A stretch of DNA of 45,605 bases from an uncultured Chlorobiaceae bacterium (GTDB lineage: Bacteria; Bacteroidota; Chlorobiia; Chlorobiales; Chlorobiaceae), in NCBI GenBank assembly GCA_903937835.1, contig CAJAAV010000130.1:1-45605 (forward strand), given 5' to 3'. Numbering within the stretch: the first letter of the stretch is position 1; each line of letters opens with the position of its first letter. Positions 29,046 to 37,780 of this stretch are shown piece by piece. Position numbers and translations under genes: made by a program. The notes under the pieces were generated by a model, which was not told the origin of the DNA, did no database searches, and saw only the letters and a list, made by a program, of their open reading frames with translations.

Positions 29046-29998
29046 AAGCATTTGTACTTGCCGCAGGCCTCGGCACCCGCCTGCGCCCCTTGACCGATCA
29101 TATCCCGAAACCACTGATTCCGATTCTCAATATTCCCTCTCTTTTCTACACCTTATTTTTGTTGAAGCAGGCAGGAATCCGGGAGATTATTTGCAACATC
29201 CACGCTCATGCCGATGCAATCAAAAACTTTATTTACGCAAGTGATCTTTCTGGACTTGATATCTCTTTTTCGGAGGAGCCAATAATTCTTGGAACCGGGG
29301 GTGGGCTGAAAAAATGCGAAAAACTCCTCGGTTCGGATGAGTTTCTTCTGGTCAACAGCGATATTATTACCGATATTGACTTCAGCGTACTTCTACGGCA
29401 TCACCAGGAATCAGGTCGCCCCGGAACCCTGACACTGTATGCAACACCAGAAGCCAGATCTATCGGTTACGTCGGAGTTGAAGAGGGCTTGGTCAAAGAT
29501 TTCAATAACCGACGACAAACCAACCTGGTCTCTTCCTTCATTTATACGGGCACAGCAGTTCTCAGTCCGGAGATCTTTCGTTTTATGAAAGCCGAGTTTT
29601 CAGGAATCGTTGAAACTGGATTTACAGGACTTATCGATAACGGCGGCCTCGGCTTCTACCAGCATAAAGGGTTATGGATGGATATCGGCACCATGCAAAG
29701 CTACTGGCAGGCAAATATCAACACAGCATCCATCATTAACGGGCTTGCCACAGAAATGACCCTTGCCATAGGGATGCATCCCCATGCGATCTCTCCGGAA
29801 GCCTTTATCAGCCCCAATGTTGAAATTTCGAAATCCGTCATAGGAAGAGGTTGCCATATCGCAGAACATTGCACCATCAAGAATTCAGTGCTTTTGCCAG
29901 GTGTAGAGGTCAAAGCCGGAAGCACCATTATCAATGCCATTGTTGATCCCTACAGTACAACAGTCATCGAAGAACCGAAACAAGGAAAGAATAACTGA
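29042..29998 (+). CDS. murU: MurU-like sugar-1-phosphate nucleotidyltransferase with C-terminal left-handed beta-helix
   Basis: The 318-residue protein begins with the nucleotidyltransferase signature AFVLAAGLGTRLRPLT followed by PKPLIPI, and has the metal site region VNSDIITDID. In context it should make UDP-MurNAc from MurNAc-1-phosphate and UTP. It is about 95 residues longer than Pseudomonas-type MurU: residues from about 240 (PHAISPEAFISPNVEISKSV onward) form hexapeptide-like turns of a left-handed beta helix, as in GlmU or mannose-1-phosphate guanylyltransferases. That domain might add a second activity, oligomerisation or regulation. It overlaps amgK by four bases and namZ by one base (TGATG), so the three are translationally coupled. 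GDP-mannose or dTDP-glucose-type synthesis is the main alternative. Confidence 0.8.
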   Translation: MKAFVLAAGLGTRLRPLTDHIPKPLIPILNIPSLFYTLFLLKQAGIREIICNIHAHADAIKNFIYASDLSGLDISFSEEPIILGTGGGLKKCEKLLGSDEFLLVNSDIITDIDFSVLLRHHQESGRPGTLTLYATPEARSIGYVGVEEGLVKDFNNRRQTNLVSSFIYTGTAVLSPEIFRFMKAEFSGIVETGFTGLIDNGGLGFYQHKGLWMDIGTMQSYWQANINTASIINGLATEMTLAIGMHPHAISPEAFISPNVEISKSVIGRGCHIAEHCTIKNSVLLPGVEVKAGSTIINAIVDPYSTTVIEEPKQGKNN

Positions 29999-31164
29999 TG
30001 GTATCAACAGGTCTCGATATACTGCTCAGGAACACGGACACTCTTCGGCACCGCAATATCGGACTGATTGTCAATCAAACATCCGTAACCCCTGACCTTA
30101 AATACTCATGGGACGTGCTGAAAGAGAAAGGTCTTCATATACAAAAGATTTTTTCTCCCGAACACGGACTATTCGGTACCGAACAGGATCAGATCGCCGT
30201 CGGGTATCAGCCCGAACCTGGTTGTGAAGTGGTCAGTCTTTACGGTGATTCTGCAAAAACACTCATTCCTGACAAAGCCGTACTGGACAATCTTGACCTT
30301 ATCCTCTTCGATATTCAGGATGTCGGTTCCCGCTATTACACCTACATCAACACACTGGCACTTTTTATGGACGCTGTTTCGGGCAGGGACATCGAGATCA
30401 TGGTGCTCGACCGCCCGAATCCTCTGGGAGGCGCCATTGTTGAGGGACCACTTCTCGACCCGGCATTCGGCTCATTTGTTGGCGTTTTACCGGTACCGGT
30501 CCGGCACGGCATGACTGCCGGAGAGTTGGCTCTTTTCTACCATGACTTCAAAAAACTTGATGTCAACCTCAGCGTCACCTCCATGAAAGGGTGGCGGCGC
30601 TCCATGCTGTTCCATGAAACAGGGCTTCCCTGGATTCCTCCATCACCGAACATGCCCACCGTTGCCACGGCCGAAGTGTATCCTGGAATGTGCCTGTTTG
30701 AGGGGCTTAATGTCTCTGAAGGAAGAGGCACAACGACCCCGTTTCAGCTTTCCGGCGCTTCTTTCATTAAACCCTATGACCTTGCGAAACAGTGCGCCTC
30801 ATACCGTCTGGAAGGGGTTCTCTTTCGTCCGGTATGGTTCAAACCGACATTTCACAAGTTCTGTGGGGAGGTTATTGGCGGCATCTGGCTGCAGGTCACC
30901 GATCACGCCCGCTTCAGATCATTCGCAACCGGGGTCGCCATGACTGCGGCCCTCCACGAGCTCTATCCCGGGCAACTGCAGTTCTTGCGTGGTGTGTATG
31001 AATTCAACGATACCATTCCGGCCTACGATCTTCTTGCAGGAAACAGCAGCATCCGCACCGCCATCGAAAATGGTTGCAAAACTTGCGACATTCTTGCTTC
31101 ATGGCGGCATGAAGAATCTGAATTCAGTGGCATCAAATCAGGCTTTCATCTTTACGAACCATAA
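29998..31164 (+). CDS. namZ: NamZ-like exo-beta-N-acetylmuramidase (DUF1343)
   Basis: The 388-residue protein matches DUF1343 (YbbC): IGLIVNQTSVTPD, FSPEHGLFG, LILFDIQDVGSRYYTYI, VLDRPNPLGG, PVRHGMTAGELA, MPTVATAEVYPGMCLFEGLNVSEGRGTTTPF. The family member NamZ of Bacillus subtilis removes terminal MurNAc from the non-reducing ends of peptidoglycan fragments. There is no signal peptide here, and the start is fixed by the TGATG overlap with murU, so this copy should act in the cytoplasm on imported fragments (inference). It supplies MurNAc to the two genes before it. A sodium:solute symporter follows after 69 bp. Confidence 0.88.
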   Translation: MVSTGLDILLRNTDTLRHRNIGLIVNQTSVTPDLKYSWDVLKEKGLHIQKIFSPEHGLFGTEQDQIAVGYQPEPGCEVVSLYGDSAKTLIPDKAVLDNLDLILFDIQDVGSRYYTYINTLALFMDAVSGRDIEIMVLDRPNPLGGAIVEGPLLDPAFGSFVGVLPVPVRHGMTAGELALFYHDFKKLDVNLSVTSMKGWRRSMLFHETGLPWIPPSPNMPTVATAEVYPGMCLFEGLNVSEGRGTTTPFQLSGASFIKPYDLAKQCASYRLEGVLFRPVWFKPTFHKFCGEVIGGIWLQVTDHARFRSFATGVAMTAALHELYPGQLQFLRGVYEFNDTIPAYDLLAGNSSIRTAIENGCKTCDILASWRHEESEFSGIKSGFHLYEP

Positions 31165-31233
31165 TCCTTAGTTCTCCTTCACGGGGAAAAGTACTGAAGC
31201 AACCTTCAAACAGCCACCAAACCATTGTACTCC

Positions 31234-32652
31234 ATGCAGCCGATTGATCTTGCCATCATTATTCTATTTCTGGTCGGAAATACGCTCTTCGGGCTCTGGC
31301 ATGGAAAAAGCAACAAAAACAGCAACGACTATTTCCTCGGTAACCACAACTTGCCATGGATTGTCTCAATGCTCTCTATTGTCGCCTCAGAAACCTCTGT
31401 ACTAACCTTTGTCAGTGTACCAGGTCTTGCATACCGGGGTGACTGGAGTTTCCTGCAACTGGCTATGGGCTACATTATTGGACGAATTCTGGTCAGTGCC
31501 ATTCTCCTGCCTATGTATTTCAAACACGGCGTGAGTTCTATTTATGAAATCATCGGGATACGTTTTGGTACAGGCATGCAAAAAGTGGCCGCCCTGGTTT
31601 TTCTTGTTACCAGAACACTTGGCGACGCCATCAGGTTTCTGGCCGCTGGCGTGGTTGTACAGGTGGTCACGGGCTGGTCACTCCCGCTTTCGGTCATGAT
31701 TATCGGTATAGTCACCCTTGTCTATACCCTGTCAGGCGGCATCAAGGCGGTTGTCTGGCTCGAAAGTTTTCAATTCAGTCTTTATCTTTTGGGCGGAGTT
31801 CTCTCCATTGTTTTTCTTCTTCACAGCATAGACAAGGGCCTGCCGGAAATACTGACCTCGCTTTCCAACTCCGGAAAACTGAACATTATTAATACCGATC
31901 CTCATTTTTTAACCAACCCGCTCACCTTTTTCAGCGCATTTATCGGGGGTATCCTGCTCTCTCTTTCATCACATGGGGTCGACTACATGATGGTCCAGCG
32001 GGTACTCGGCTGCAAGAATCTCCGCTCAGCAAAAAAAGCAATGATTGGCAGCGGTTTTTTTGTCTTTTTTCAGTTTTCTGTCTTTCTTCTTGCAGGTTCC
32101 CTGATTTCGGTGTTCATGCAAGGAGCCCCCATGGAAAAAGATCGTGAGTTTGCCTTTTTTATTGTTCACTATCTTCCTGCCGGACTGAAAGGATTACTGA
32201 TCGCAGGAGTCTTGTCAGCAGCCATGTCAACCCACAGCTCAGCCATCAACGCTCTGGCCTCTTCAACCGTCAACGACATTCTTGGTGGAACGGCCTCTCT
32301 CGGATTTTCAAGGATTATCAGTTTCATCTGGGCGGTCGTGCTTATTATTATTGCACTCATGTTTGACGCAGGCAGCAAGGCAATTGTCATGGTTGGCCTT
32401 GAAATCGCCTCTTTCACTTATGGTGGCCTTCTGGGACTTTTTCTGCTATCAAAAAGCAAACGCCACTTTCATACGGCAAGTTTGGCCACTGGTCTTGTCG
32501 CCAGCATGGCTATTGTTTTTGTGCTGAAACATTTCGGACTTGCCTGGACATGGTATATCTCTGTATCCGTCATGATCAACATCGTCATTGTCTTCATCAC
32601 AGATATCGTCATCAAATCAATCACCCCGGCAGACCGCGTCTCTGACAAATAA
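31234..32652 (+). CDS. Sodium:solute symporter family protein (candidate MurNAc/muropeptide sugar importer)
   Basis: About 472 residues with 12-13 hydrophobic segments and the SSS-family layout: N-terminal DYFLGNHNLPW, then SMLSIVASETSVLTFVSVPGLAYRGDW, TLSGGIKAVVW, SLSSHGVDYMMVQRVLG, and AGVLSAAMSTHSSAINALAS, which is near the family sodium-binding region. Members carry sugars, amino acids or ions with sodium. Lying 69 bp after namZ, it is best read as importing the MurNAc sugar; Tannerella MurT, a known MurNAc importer, is of this family as I recall. Substrate is inferred. I chose the ATG at 31234; the frame also contains a TTG three codons earlier. Confidence 0.82.
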   Translation: MQPIDLAIIILFLVGNTLFGLWHGKSNKNSNDYFLGNHNLPWIVSMLSIVASETSVLTFVSVPGLAYRGDWSFLQLAMGYIIGRILVSAILLPMYFKHGVSSIYEIIGIRFGTGMQKVAALVFLVTRTLGDAIRFLAAGVVVQVVTGWSLPLSVMIIGIVTLVYTLSGGIKAVVWLESFQFSLYLLGGVLSIVFLLHSIDKGLPEILTSLSNSGKLNIINTDPHFLTNPLTFFSAFIGGILLSLSSHGVDYMMVQRVLGCKNLRSAKKAMIGSGFFVFFQFSVFLLAGSLISVFMQGAPMEKDREFAFFIVHYLPAGLKGLLIAGVLSAAMSTHSSAINALASSTVNDILGGTASLGFSRIISFIWAVVLIIIALMFDAGSKAIVMVGLEIASFTYGGLLGLFLLSKSKRHFHTASLATGLVASMAIVFVLKHFGLAWTWYISVSVMINIVIVFITDIVIKSITPADRVSDK

Positions 32653-32681
32653 TTCTGAAAAGTCTAAAATTCCAACGCATT

Positions 32682-35600
32682 ATGCAAAGAGAGATGCCAG
32701 TATTACACCTCGAACAGGAAGAACTTCGAACGGAAAATGCCGCTCTCAGAAAAAAACTTCACGAAGTTGAAAAAAAAGTCGCCACTCTTGAAGCGTCACA
32801 CAAAACGTTCAATATGGTTGTGGAGGCCACACGGGTCGGATACTGGGACTGGAATATCAGTACAGGTAAACTGACTGTCAATGACGAATGGGCCTCTTTG
32901 ATCGGCTATACCCCTGATGAGCTTGAACCATTAACGATCAACACATGGATAGAACGGTACCATCCCGACGACATTGCAGAATCCAATCGGCTGCTTGAGG
33001 AGCATTTTGGTGGGAAAACCAGTTCGTATAGTATGGAAGTCAGGATGCGCCACAAACATGGTCACTGGGTCTGGTTGCTTGACCGGGGCAAGGTATTTGA
33101 ACGAGATACTCAAGGCAATCCGCTCCGCATGGTTGGATCCCATGAGAATATTACTGCACGAAAAAATTCTGATCACGCCATCGCTCAATGCATCGTATTC
33201 GAACGTCTGGTAACTGCGCTCTCAAATCAGTTTATCAACCCGCCTTTTGAGCATATTGACAAGATGATCAACAGCACATTACAACTTATCGGGGAATTTG
33301 TTGAGGCTGACCGCAGCTATATTTTCCAGTTGCGCGATGATCTTCGCCTGATGGACAACACTCATGAATGGTGCGCAAAAGGCATTGAGCCGGAAATTGA
33401 GCAGCTTAAAGAAGTTCCCACCAGTATCTTTCCCTGGCGGATGGAACAGATCAGAAATAACAAGATTATTCACCTTGACCGAATCGCCGATATACCCGAT
33501 GAGGCGTTGGCTGAAAGAAAGATCCTGGAATCCCAGAACATCAAGTCGCTGATTGTCATCCCCCTTGTTGCAGGATCATCCCCCTTCGGCTATATCGGGA
33601 TTGATGCCGTAGAACAAGAACAGTACTGGCGACCTGAAACTGTTTCCGTGCTGAAGCTTGCGGGCGGCATCATTGCCAATGCACTGCAGCGCAAGCAGGT
33701 GGAACACTTTATCCAGGCCAAGCTTGATCTTGCCATTAAACTCAACAGTTCATCATCTGTCGAGGAAACCCTGCACACCTGCCTTCAGGCGGCCTTGTTA
33801 GCTTCGGGCCTGGATTGCGGAGGCATTTACCTGGTCAACAAGAAAGAAGCGAAAATCACCCTTACCATTCATGAAGGTTTGCCACAATCGTTTATCGATC
33901 ATTCGTCATCATACAACTTCGATTCCGAAAATGCCCGGATCATTCTGAAAGGAAAACCCATATACCATAAGTTCAACGAACTGTTGATTGAACACCATGA
34001 GGCACTACTGGCCGAACAACTGAAAGCCATCGCTATCATCCCGATAAGCTACAGGGGGGAGGTGATCGCCTGCCTCAATGTCGCATCACACACACTTGCC
34101 CAGGTACCAGAACTTGCCCGACAAGGGCTCAAAACCATTACGTCACATATCGGTGCCGCCATCATGCAGGCGCGCCAGGAACAAGAGATCGCCGAGACAA
34201 AAAGCAACCTTGAATCACTGTTCGACACTATTGACGATTTACTCTTCATCGTCGACATGGGGGGAAATGTTATTCACACCAATGCCGCCGTCAGAAAAAA
34301 ACTGGGCTATTCCACCGAAGCTATCTGCGGTAAACATGTGCTGTATTTTCACCCAAAAGAACAATGGGAGATCGTAAAAGCCAATATTGAAGGGATGATT
34401 GCCGGAGAAAATACCTCCTGCCTTGTACCATTAATAACAAATTCAGGAACACTGATACCCGTCGAAACCAAAATTACCAGGGGAATCTGGAACAACAAAC
34501 CCGTTTTGTTTGGTATCAGTCGTGATTTTTCGGAGCGAGTACTCTCAGAACAGACCTTGAGAGAGAGTGAAAAACGGTTCCGAGAACTGACCGAGCTCTT
34601 GCCTCTCGCACTGTTTGAAACCGATTTAAAAGGGATCATAACATACGCCAACAAGGAATGCTTTGATATTTTCAGACACGCTCCTGAAGATCAACATCTG
34701 GGCATTTCCGGATTCAGTTTCTGTATTCCACAGGAGAGAGGAAAAGCATTGGTCATTTTTGAGGCTGTAAAACAGGGCAACCATGTTTCCAAAGAAGTTA
34801 TGGCCATCAGAAAAGACGGCAGCCTGTTCCCGGCTCAGATCTACAGTCTGCCGATCATCCAGAGGGGTCTGGTCAATGGAGCACGATCACTGGTGGTTGA
34901 TCTCACAGAGCTGAAAAAAGCGGAAAAAACCCTAAGAACCAATGCACTGCACAAACGAATGGTCAAGGAGTTCAAAACCCTGATCAACAATATTCCGGGA
35001 GCTGTCTATCGTACCAATGACGAAGAAAAAACGATAATGCTCTCAATGATCAGTGATTTTCTGCAGGATTATACCAGAGAAGAGTTCGAAAATCAACTCT
35101 TTGAAACCAGCGCAATGATCCATCCGGAAGACCGGAGTGCCATTGTTGCCGCAAACCAGACTCTGAGATCAGAAAAAACATCGTTGGCCCTTTGCTTCCG
35201 TATCGTCATGAAAAACGGGTCCATCAGATGGCTTGAAGACCGAAAAACTTCAGCTTTTTCAACGAACGGTCTCTTCACAGGGATCGATGGCATTCTGTTT
35301 GACATCACTGAACGCATCATGGCGCAGGAGGAAAAACACCAGCTTGAATCAAATCTTCGCAAAACCCAGCGCCTTGAAACGATTGGAACACTTGCGGGAG
35401 GTATTGCTCATGATTTCAACAATATTCTTACCCCTATTCTTGGATATGCTGAAATGGGCGTACTCGGCCTCAGCAAAGAAGATCCCCTTTACGACTACTT
35501 CATTGAAATCTCACAAGCTGCTGAACATGCCAAAAATCTTGTCGCACAAATCCTGACCTTCAGTAAAGCCCAGGAAAACACACCCGATATTGTCAGTGTT

Positions 35601-36497
35601 CAAAAAATTGTCGCCGAAGCACTGAAACTACTCCGTCCCTTGATACCCTCGACGATCGCCATTGAACAACATCTGGACCAGTACTGCCGCAATATTCTTG
35701 CCGATCCATCCCAAATTCATCAAGTTATAGTAAACCTTTGCACCAACGCATTCCATGCAATGGAAGAATCTGGAGGATTACTGACAATTGAACTCACCGA
35801 GATAGTTCCCGACATTGGTATGCAGAAAATGCTTCCGAGACTTCAAGCAGAAAGCTATCTCAGGCTCAGCATTTCCGATACAGGAACCGGGATGGATGAC
35901 ACCACCATGGAACGGATATTTGAGCCGTTCTTTACCACAAAATCAGTCAATAAAGGCACAGGCCTTGGCCTTTCCGTTGTCCATGGTATCATCACAAGCT
36001 TTGGTGGTGAGATTATCGTTGACAGCAATAAGGAAAAGGGAACAACGTTCACAGCATATCTTCCGGTAATCAAAGAAGAAACCGGGAAAGTTGACATCAA
36101 GGACGTTCCAGCAAAAGGAAATGGAAGTATTCTCTTTGTTGACGATGAATCGAGTGTTCTCAAAATAATGACGATGATGATCACAAAACTTGGCTTCAGA
36201 ATAGAGGCAATGAGCTCGCCCCTGCAAGCTCTTGAACTGTTCCGGCAGAATCCTGAACGCTTTGATATCATCATCACCGACCTGACCATGCCTGAAATGA
36301 CAGGCATTGAGCTTGCTGAAAAACTACACAAGACCAGACCTCAACTGCCAGTAATCCTGATGACCGGTTATGGAAAAGATCTTGAGCAGACAACTCCTCT
36401 CAGCCATTACGGCATCTGCAAATTCCTGAAAAAACCGGTCAAACTGGCAGAGTTGGCATCCACAATCAATGAAATACTTCCCGGAAATAACGCATAA
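32682..36497 (+). CDS. Hybrid sensor histidine kinase with PAS and GAF domains and receiver
   Basis: 1271 residues, no membrane segment, so a soluble cytoplasmic sensor. Order: N-terminal coiled coil (about 1-42), PAS (about 44-165), GAF (about 170-325), GAF (about 335-490), three more PAS (about 510-630, 633-755, 765-890), HisKA with phospho-accepting His910 in GGIAHDFNNIL, HATPase (QIHQVIVNLCTNAFHAM, SDTGTGMD, NKGTGLGLSVVHG), and a receiver with Asp1200 in DLTMPEM and Lys in KFLKKPVK. It starts 29 bp after the symporter and is followed 11 bp later by a single receiver gene, so it may share the salvage operon transcript. The sensed signal is unknown; the PAS domains show no obvious haem- or flavin-binding signature I can name. 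Confidence 0.93.
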   Translation: MQREMPVLHLEQEELRTENAALRKKLHEVEKKVATLEASHKTFNMVVEATRVGYWDWNISTGKLTVNDEWASLIGYTPDELEPLTINTWIERYHPDDIAESNRLLEEHFGGKTSSYSMEVRMRHKHGHWVWLLDRGKVFERDTQGNPLRMVGSHENITARKNSDHAIAQCIVFERLVTALSNQFINPPFEHIDKMINSTLQLIGEFVEADRSYIFQLRDDLRLMDNTHEWCAKGIEPEIEQLKEVPTSIFPWRMEQIRNNKIIHLDRIADIPDEALAERKILESQNIKSLIVIPLVAGSSPFGYIGIDAVEQEQYWRPETVSVLKLAGGIIANALQRKQVEHFIQAKLDLAIKLNSSSSVEETLHTCLQAALLASGLDCGGIYLVNKKEAKITLTIHEGLPQSFIDHSSSYNFDSENARIILKGKPIYHKFNELLIEHHEALLAEQLKAIAIIPISYRGEVIACLNVASHTLAQVPELARQGLKTITSHIGAAIMQARQEQEIAETKSNLESLFDTIDDLLFIVDMGGNVIHTNAAVRKKLGYSTEAICGKHVLYFHPKEQWEIVKANIEGMIAGENTSCLVPLITNSGTLIPVETKITRGIWNNKPVLFGISRDFSERVLSEQTLRESEKRFRELTELLPLALFETDLKGIITYANKECFDIFRHAPEDQHLGISGFSFCIPQERGKALVIFEAVKQGNHVSKEVMAIRKDGSLFPAQIYSLPIIQRGLVNGARSLVVDLTELKKAEKTLRTNALHKRMVKEFKTLINNIPGAVYRTNDEEKTIMLSMISDFLQDYTREEFENQLFETSAMIHPEDRSAIVAANQTLRSEKTSLALCFRIVMKNGSIRWLEDRKTSAFSTNGLFTGIDGILFDITERIMAQEEKHQLESNLRKTQRLETIGTLAGGIAHDFNNILTPILGYAEMGVLGLSKEDPLYDYFIEISQAAEHAKNLVAQILTFSKAQENTPDIVSVQKIVAEALKLLRPLIPSTIAIEQHLDQYCRNILADPSQIHQVIVNLCTNAFHAMEESGGLLTIELTEIVPDIGMQKMLPRLQAESYLRLSISDTGTGMDDTTMERIFEPFFTTKSVNKGTGLGLSVVHGIITSFGGEIIVDSNKEKGTTFTAYLPVIKEETGKVDIKDVPAKGNGSILFVDDESSVLKIMTMMITKLGFRIEAMSSPLQALELFRQNPERFDIIITDLTMPEMTGIELAEKLHKTRPQLPVILMTGYGKDLEQTTPLSHYGICKFLKKPVKLAELASTINEILPGNNA

Positions 36498-36508
36498 CCT
36501 GATTTATT

Positions 36509-36880
36509 ATGAAAATTCTTGTTGTTGACGATGATGCTGCCGTACGAAAATTTATCAGCATAACACTGAAAAGAGAAAACCATACCGTTTTTGAGGCTGA
36601 CAACGGCAAAACCGGCCTCCAGATACTGCAGACGCAGCATGACATTTCCCTGATGATCACCGACCTTATCATGCCTGAAATGGAGGGTATTGAAACTATC
36701 ATTGCAGTCAAACAGAAATACCCCGCGATAAAAATCCTGGCTATTTCAGGCGGCGGCAAAGTAAGCCCTGAAAACTACCTTGTTCTGGCCAATGCTCTCG
36801 GAGCAAACAATACTCTGAAAAAACCATTCACCGGGCAGGAGTTGATAAAAGTCATTGGAAATCTTGACACCGGATACTGA
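36509..36880 (+). CDS. Single-domain response regulator (receiver)
   Basis: A 123-residue stand-alone receiver domain: acidic pocket VVDDD (Asp7-9), phospho-acceptor Asp52 in ITDLIMPEM, Ser in LAISGG in place of the usual Thr, and the conserved Lys in LKKPF. There is no output domain, so it likely works by protein-protein contact or in a phosphorelay with the hybrid kinase that ends 11 bp upstream. It converges with the SDR-like gene 6 bp downstream. Confidence 0.92.
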   Translation: MKILVVDDDAAVRKFISITLKRENHTVFEADNGKTGLQILQTQHDISLMITDLIMPEMEGIETIIAVKQKYPAIKILAISGGGKVSPENYLVLANALGANNTLKKPFTGQELIKVIGNLDTGY

Positions 36881-36885
36881 ATCAG

Positions 36886-37587
36886 TTATTCGGGAAGTGC
36901 ATCATAGTATTGATCAAGAGCCGTCTGAGGCTCTTGAGTCCCGTTAACCACTTCAAAAGTTTTGTTTTTTGCCTTGTCAAGCCATAATGCCAGAACAAGC
37001 AGCTCGGCAACATCAGAACGGTTGATAAATCCGTTCCACAACCTGTCGCCGGTATCAACATGAAGCTTATAGTGCAAAGGGTCACCATCTTTCAACCCAC
37101 CGGGCCGCACAATGGTATACGAACGTCCTTCATTGGCGAATACTTTCCTCACATGCTCCTCAGCTTCCCATTTTTTTTGCAGCACACCGGCAAAAAGATT
37201 AAGCGGATGATACCATCTGGTAACGGCAAGAGAGCTGACAAGTCCAAAGTGCTTTACTCCGGCTTTTGCCGCCTCATCGGCCAGCCTCTTCACCCCGTCC
37301 CGATCCACATCGGCAGGTGAAGATTCTCCGGAATAAGAGCTGGAACCAAGCGTCGAAATGACAGCGTCACACCCGGCTACCGCCAGCGCAATATCAAGAG
37401 CGTTTTGAATCTTGCCGGAAACAATTTCGACACGATCACCAAACAGACTCAATGCCTTATCCTTATCCCTCGAAAATACTCTGACAGGAACACCGTAATG
37501 CAAAAGACGTTTTACAACCCATTGACCAGTTTTTCCCGTAGCCCCGGCGACAAGAACCTTGCCCCTGTACATACCTCCGTTATCCAT
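36886..37587 (-). CDS. NAD(P)-binding atypical SDR family protein
   Basis: A Rossmann-fold protein with GATGKTGQWVVKRLL near its N-terminus (the Gly motif of atypical SDRs), an NmrA/YwnB-like strand pattern, AVISTLGSSSYSG, GLVSSLAVTRWYHPLN and TIVRPGGLKDGDP. It lacks an obvious YxxxK catalytic pair, as many atypical SDRs do, so it may be a redox sensor or reductase of unknown substrate. I chose the ATG at 37587 because GGAGTG lies just upstream; the frame is open to 37632, and an ATG at 37572 is also possible. It converges with the receiver gene, 6 bp away. Confidence 0.8.
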   Translation of the reverse strand: MDNGGMYRGKVLVAGATGKTGQWVVKRLLHYGVPVRVFSRDKDKALSLFGDRVEIVSGKIQNALDIALAVAGCDAVISTLGSSSYSGESSPADVDRDGVKRLADEAAKAGVKHFGLVSSLAVTRWYHPLNLFAGVLQKKWEAEEHVRKVFANEGRSYTIVRPGGLKDGDPLHYKLHVDTGDRLWNGFINRSDVAELLVLALWLDKAKNKTFEVVNGTQEPQTALDQYYDALPE

Positions 37588-37780
37588 CACACTCCAATTA
37601 AAGGGCCTTAATTGCAAATTATTACTCGACAATACATTACCTAAAAAAACACTGATGACCGCAATATAGTTTCTTTACACAGCCTCAATTTTCCTACTTT
37701 CCATAAAAAAGAAATTTCCCTCTCTCATTGGGATGCGGAAACCGCCGCTTGCTTGCTTCAACAATTAAAAATGATCTGGC

